Positions 6,568-9,692 of a DNA stretch of 9,692 nt are shown in pieces (the first letter of the stretch is position 1; each line of letters starts with the position of its first letter). The stretch is from Bacteroidales bacterium (GTDB lineage: Bacteria; Bacteroidota; Bacteroidia; Bacteroidales; Dysgonomonadaceae), in the NCBI GenBank assembly GCA_012518155.1, contig JAAYTC010000119.1, positions 1 to 9,692 on the forward strand, read 5' to 3'. Below the pieces are notes generated by a model. That model saw nothing but the letters and a program-made list of their open reading frames with translations. It did not search any database and was not told the DNA's origin. Position numbers and translations under genes: made by a program.

Positions 6568-7449
6568 ATGATCAATCTATACGGGCAGTACGGTAGAGTG
6601 TTTGTCACCCGGGAGATGTACGACTCGGCTGCCTATTACTTGGATGAGGCTTTTTTACTTGCGGACAAGTACCAATTCCCCTATACTTCCTATATCTACA
6701 TTAGAAAGGGTGAAATGGAGGCGAAACGGGGAGATTACCTGTCCGCGTTGACCAGCTACTGCAGGGGGCTGGATAATATGATGGAGACCGGAGTGAATCA
6801 TGGATTGCCAGGTTTATATCAAGCCATATCGGATATTTACAAGCAGTTAAACGAGCCCGATTCCGTGCAGCATTACCTCTCCCGTAAGATTGAGGTGGAG
6901 AGAGAGTTGACCAAGACCAATACGCACGCGTTGGATAATGCTGTTAAGGCATTGCTCGAGGAGGAGCGAGGCCAATACGATTCAAAATTTAGAACCACGC
7001 TATCTTATGTCATGATTATCGGAGCTAGTGTAATCTTGTTGACTTTGCTACTGTGGTATTTTTGGAGGAAGCGCAATAAGCGTATCATAGCCGAGAAGGA
7101 AAGCGAGCTCGCTGCGTTGGAAGAGAAGTTGAGCGATGCGGCCGAGGAAGTAATTGAATTAGCCAAAAAGAACGACGACGCTTTTTTAATCCGTTTCAAC
7201 GAGGTTTATCCCAACTTTGCTCCCGTTATCTACGAACGCCATTCGAACCTTACCCATTCAGAATATTCGTTCTGCGTGCTTATCTACCTTCATTTCACCT
7301 CCAAGGAGATCGCGCAAATCTTATTCATTGAGCATCGTTCGGTTCAAACCCGTAAGAATCGGTTACGAAAGAAATTGGGAATTCCCTCCGGGACCGATCT
7401 ATACCAATACTTGGTAATGCTCAATGAAAGCCCTTCGATTCAAGGGTAA
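6568..7449 (+). CDS. C-terminal part of the TPR regulator: TPRs, TM helix, coiled coil, LuxR-like HTH
   Basis: This 293-residue open frame is the 3' portion of the frameshifted regulator. Residues ~1-100 hold TPR helices (DSAAYYLDEAFLLADKY, KRGDYLSALTSYCRGLDNM). One transmembrane helix follows at about residues 147-166 (YVMIIGASVILLTLLLWYFW), then a basic stop-transfer stretch (RKRNKR), a coiled coil (EKESELAALEEKLSDAAEEV) and an HTH in SKEIAQILFIEHRSVQTRKN with RLRKKLGI close after it. Its ATG overlaps the TGA of the preceding frame as ATGA, so if the frameshifts are real it could be translated separately by coupling. Such a product would lack a signal peptide and part of the sensor. More likely it is simply the tail of one longer protein. 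Confidence 0.7.
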   Translation: MINLYGQYGRVFVTREMYDSAAYYLDEAFLLADKYQFPYTSYIYIRKGEMEAKRGDYLSALTSYCRGLDNMMETGVNHGLPGLYQAISDIYKQLNEPDSVQHYLSRKIEVERELTKTNTHALDNAVKALLEEERGQYDSKFRTTLSYVMIIGASVILLTLLLWYFWRKRNKRIIAEKESELAALEEKLSDAAEEVIELAKKNDDAFLIRFNEVYPNFAPVIYERHSNLTHSEYSFCVLIYLHFTSKEIAQILFIEHRSVQTRKNRLRKKLGIPSGTDLYQYLVMLNESPSIQG

Positions 7450-7473
7450 CAATCCTCTTCGTTAACAACGATA

Positions 7474-8193
7474 CTACTCCCCCTCCGCCATGTTGTGAAA
7501 GACGTTTTGAACGTCCTCGTCCTCTTCGAATTTCTCCAACAGTTTCTCAATCTGTGTCCGTTCCTCGTCGTTCAGCGTTTTGGTGTCGTGGGGGATTCGT
7601 TCGAACTCGGCCGAATGGATCTCGAACTCGTTATCTTCGAGGTAGGTCTGTATTTCAGAGTACGATTTAAAATCGCCGTAAAGTAGGATATCCTCGTCCT
7701 CCTCCACTACTTCATCAACCCCGTAGTCGATCAGTTCCAGCTCAAGGTCGTCGAGGCTCACCCCCTCCTTCGGGGCAATTTTAAAGACACACTTGTGTTC
7801 GAATAGGAACTCGAGGCTGCCAGTGGTTCCTAACGAGCCGCCGTGCTTGTTGAAATAGCTGCGCACGTTCGCCACGGTACGGGTGGTGTTGTCGGTGGCC
7901 GTCTCCACCACGATAGCGATGCCGTACGGTCCGTAGCCCTCGTACACCATCTCTTTGTAATCGGAGAAGTCCTTGTCCGTCGCTTTTTTGATCGCCCGCT
8001 CCACGTTGTCTTTGGGCATGTTCTCTTTTTTTGCCTGCTGCGTCAGCACCCGCAGCCTGGGATTGGTATCGGGATCGGGACCGCCCTCTTTGACAGCCAT
8101 CGTGATCTCTTTCCCCAGTTTCGTGAAAACGCGGGCCATGTTGCCCCACCGTTTTAATTTGCGTGCCTTACGATATTCAAATGCTCTTCCCAT
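7474..8193 (-). CDS. yebC: YebC/PmpR (TACO1) family protein
   Basis: This is a full-length 239-residue YebC-family protein. Seen: the N-terminal helical domain MGRAFEYRKARKLKRWGNMA followed by FTKLGKEITMAVKEGGPDPD, then ENMPKDNVERAIKKA, the domain 2 core EGYGPYGIAIVVETATDN and TRTVANVRSYFNKHGG, and LGTTGSLEFLFEHK. The acidic C-terminus (EKFEEDEDVQNVFHNMAEGE) closes the last domain. The family was long annotated as transcriptional regulators (PmpR), while the mitochondrial homologue TACO1 and recent bacterial work point to a ribosome-associated role in translation through difficult sequences. Start ATG at 8193 matches the family N-terminus. It lies downstream of pheT on the same strand with a 101-nt gap containing a hairpin, and converges on the TPR regulator with 24 nt between stops. 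Confidence 0.96.
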   Translation of the reverse strand: MGRAFEYRKARKLKRWGNMARVFTKLGKEITMAVKEGGPDPDTNPRLRVLTQQAKKENMPKDNVERAIKKATDKDFSDYKEMVYEGYGPYGIAIVVETATDNTTRTVANVRSYFNKHGGSLGTTGSLEFLFEHKCVFKIAPKEGVSLDDLELELIDYGVDEVVEEDEDILLYGDFKSYSEIQTYLEDNEFEIHSAEFERIPHDTKTLNDEERTQIEKLLEKFEEDEDVQNVFHNMAEGE

Positions 8194-8207
8194 GTTTATC
8201 CGTTTTA

Positions 8208-8236
8208 CCCTGACACTTGCTCGGGAAGTACCAGGG
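8208..8236 (-). promoter_or_regulatory. Hairpin in the yebC leader (pheT-yebC intergenic region)
   Basis: Read on the minus strand, CCCTGGTACTT pairs with AAGTGTCAGGG around a 7-nt loop, giving an 11-bp stem with two central G-U wobbles. On the plus strand these two positions become A-C mismatches, so the fold favours the yebC-sense RNA. It ends 14 nt before the yebC ATG. No T tract follows, so it does not look like a standard intrinsic terminator; it could be a processing or translational control element. The rest of the gap holds a TTTAATTAAA palindrome at 8250-8259 and no convincing minus-strand -7 box. Confidence 0.5.
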
Positions 8237-8294
8237 CGTAAAGTTGTTGTTTAATTAAATTTTGCCGTGTTGCCTAATGCTTTTAAGTAATGAA

Positions 8295-9692
8295 TCAACG
8301 TAGCTGCGCATCCAGTTCCCTTTCAAGGTTTTGCTGGATCTTCCGCATCACCTTGTCGATCTGCTTGTCGGTCAACGTTTTCTCTTCGTCTTGCAACAGG
8401 AAATTCACCGCGTACGATTTTTTCCCTTCCGGCAAGTTTTTTCCCTCGTACACGTCGAACAGCGACACCTCCTTGAGCAGTTTCTTCTCCGAATTCAAAG
8501 CGATCTGTTTGATTCGAGAGAAAGGGATATCCTGGTTTATCAAGAGGGCCAAGTCACGGCTCACGGCCGGGAACTTGGAGATCTCGGTGAAACGTACCGT
8601 CTGTTTCTCGTTCTCTCTCATCAGCCGGTCCCAGTTTAACTCCGCGTAGAAAACATCGGTTTCAATATCAAACGGCTTCCGGATTTTCGGGGCGACGATA
8701 CCGAAGTGCCCGATCGGTTGTTTCCGTGTGGCAATACGCATTCCCACCGAGAAAATATCGTTTTCGAATGGTTCAAATAGCAAGCTTTTTTCGTTAATCC
8801 CCAATCGTTTCAGGATGTTTTCAACGTGCGCTTTCAGTTCGTAAACCGAGCTCTGTTCTTCCGCGGCTGCCCAGTTTTTATGGGTCCGTTTCCCGCATAT
8901 CCATAAGCCGATGTGGAACTCCTCGGAATATTCGGCAAGGATGTTATCTTCCCTCTTCCGCTCCTTGTTATAGAAGTAGCAGTTCCCAAATTCATAAAAG
9001 CGCAGATCCAAGTGCTTCCGGTTGCGGTTATACGCGATGCTCTCGAGTCCCCCGAACAGGAGCGTTTGCCGCATTATACCCAAATCGTTGCTTAGCGGGT
9101 TGACCAGCGGTACGCTGTTTTCGATCGGGTAGGAGACGTTCGATTCGTAATAGCTCCGTTTCGTGAGCGAGTTGTTCATGATCTCGTGGAACCCGTTCGC
9201 TGTGAGCTGTTCCGAGACGAGTGTCTGCAACTTCTGCTTCCGGTCGGTGGGCGTTTGATACGACAAATTTCCCATAAGCGCATCGCTGATCTCCACGTTA
9301 TTGTAACCGTATATCCGTAGAATGTCTTCGATCACGTCCACGTCGCGCATCACGTCCACCCGGTAGGTCGGTATCCGCAGTTGGAGTTCATCCCCAGTCT
9401 CGTTTTCGATCTCCATCTCGAGGCTCTGCAGGATGCTCCGCACGCTCTCCTTGGGAATCTCTTTCCCTACCAGCGATGCCATCTTGGGGTAGGAGAGAGT
9501 TACTTTTGGTCGCTCGATGGGAGTCGGGTACACATCCCGGATCGCCCCTTCGATGGTGCCGCCGGCGATCTCCTTGATCAGCATCGCGGCCCGTTTCAAC
9601 ACGTACACCGTGTTGTTGGGGTCAGCTCCCCTCTCGAAACGGAACGACGAGTCGGTATTCAGTCCATGCCGCCTCGCGGTCTTCCGTACCCA
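8295..9692 (-). CDS. pheT: Phenylalanyl-tRNA synthetase beta subunit, N-terminus beyond the window
   Basis: The C-terminal 465 residues of PheT are visible. Complete family members have about 800 residues, so roughly 350 are missing. The frame is open to the window edge: upstream of the GTG at 9608 it reads RKTARRHGLNTDSSFRFERG and ADPNN, a PheT signature, so that GTG is not the start. Next comes the B5 domain (VTLSYPKMASLVGKEIP to PTYRVDVMRDVDVIEDILRI, about 9310-9520), then the catalytic-like core-homology region (TDRKQKLQTLVSEQLTANGF, NPLSNDLGIMRQTLL). The C-terminal FDX-ACB anticodon-binding domain (FTEISKFPAVSRDLALLI to the end) is complete. PheT pairs with PheS as an (alpha-beta)2 enzyme charging tRNA-Phe, with the beta subunit also editing mischarged Tyr-tRNA. 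The stop codon is 101 nt upstream of yebC. Confidence 0.97.
   Translation of the reverse strand, partial: WVRKTARRHGLNTDSSFRFERGADPNNTVYVLKRAAMLIKEIAGGTIEGAIRDVYPTPIERPKVTLSYPKMASLVGKEIPKESVRSILQSLEMEIENETGDELQLRIPTYRVDVMRDVDVIEDILRIYGYNNVEISDALMGNLSYQTPTDRKQKLQTLVSEQLTANGFHEIMNNSLTKRSYYESNVSYPIENSVPLVNPLSNDLGIMRQTLLFGGLESIAYNRNRKHLDLRFYEFGNCYFYNKERKREDNILAEYSEEFHIGLWICGKRTHKNWAAAEEQSSVYELKAHVENILKRLGINEKSLLFEPFENDIFSVGMRIATRKQPIGHFGIVAPKIRKPFDIETDVFYAELNWDRLMRENEKQTVRFTEISKFPAVSRDLALLINQDIPFSRIKQIALNSEKKLLKEVSLFDVYEGKNLPEGKKSYAVNFLLQDEEKTLTDKQIDKVMRKIQQNLERELDAQLR

Larger units (their letters stand above)
5986..7449 (+). pseudogene. TPR-transmembrane-LuxR-type HTH regulator, broken by two frameshifts
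   Basis: The gene begins with a signal peptide (MNRILFFILFLSLTCAVF). The first frame runs to a TGA at 6274-6276, but homology-like TPR sequence continues in the next frame from about 6219 (QVLSSVGDYTQSLEYISLAE) to a TGA at 6569-6571, then returns to the first frame up to 7449. Removing one C from CCCC (6215-6218) joins NFYIA to QVLSSVGDY, a good TPR helix. Adding one T to TTTT (6551-6554) joins ADEF to FVYRNMINLYGQYG. The repaired product, about 487 residues, would be periplasmic TPRs, one TM helix, a cytoplasmic coiled coil and a C-terminal HTH. This architecture is frequent in Bacteroidota, where such proteins act as membrane-bound transcription regulators; the target is unknown. Real pseudogene, base-call errors in homopolymers, and less likely recoding are all open. 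It lies 9 nt after meaB. Confidence 0.8.

Noticed and set aside
7459..7471. Short hairpin TCGTT-AAC-AACGA between the convergent stops, considered as a bidirectional terminator.
   Set aside because: Only a 5-bp AT/GC-mixed stem with a 3-nt loop and no T tract on either side; too weak to call.
7495..8254. Plus-strand open frames opposite yebC.
   Set aside because: Shadows of yebC; the minus-strand protein matches its family along its full length.
8290..9095. Open frames on the plus strand across pheT (for example 8290-8649, 8331-8639 and 8913-9095).
   Set aside because: They are antisense to a clearly conserved PheT coding sequence and have no recognisable domain or start context.
1..9692. 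CRISPR arrays, tRNA or rRNA genes, and insertion sequences.
   Set aside because: No regularly spaced repeats, no transposase-like frame and no recognisable tRNA or rRNA sequence were seen; the window is almost entirely coding.

Overview
The window looks like chromosomal DNA of a Bacteroidota bacterium, most likely order Bacteroidales. The reasons are a MeaB whose N-terminus (HPEND...LNVNKG...PPS.NPYLKR) is the Bacteroidales form, a YebC starting MGRAFEYRKA, a secreted DUF1573 protein, a membrane-anchored TPR/LuxR-type HTH regulator, and -7 boxes close to TAnnTTTG with little Shine-Dalgarno signal. A genus cannot be named from this sequence alone.

Layout. Bases 1-7449 are read on the + strand. 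First comes the last ~1210 residues of a very large alpha-2-macroglobulin-like envelope protein, cut by the left edge. Next is a compact, AT-rich toxin-antitoxin pair (UPF0175 antitoxin, DUF3368/PIN toxin; 3690-4377), then a small exported DUF1573 protein. A strong intrinsic terminator (4812-4854) closes that unit. It is followed by meaB, the GTPase chaperone of methylmalonyl-CoA mutase, and by a TPR-TM-HTH sensor/regulator gene (5986-7449) broken by two opposite single-base indels in homopolymer runs. Bases 7474-9692 are read on the - strand: yebC, preceded by a leader hairpin, and upstream of it pheT, whose N-terminal part lies beyond the right edge. The two blocks converge with 24 nt between stop codons.

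How the genes relate. pheT and yebC are translation genes and plausibly share a transcript. meaB serves the B12-dependent succinate-propionate pathway common in fermentative Bacteroidales. The A2M-like protein and the DUF1573 protein are both envelope proteins, and the toxin-antitoxin cassette between them appears to be an insertion, judging by its composition. No wholly new multi-gene system is evident. The points most worth a second look are the double frameshift in the regulator, the A2M protein lacking the thioester motif, the terminator hairpin that overlaps a false meaB start and may hide a promoter, and the yebC leader hairpin that pairs fully only in the yebC-sense RNA.
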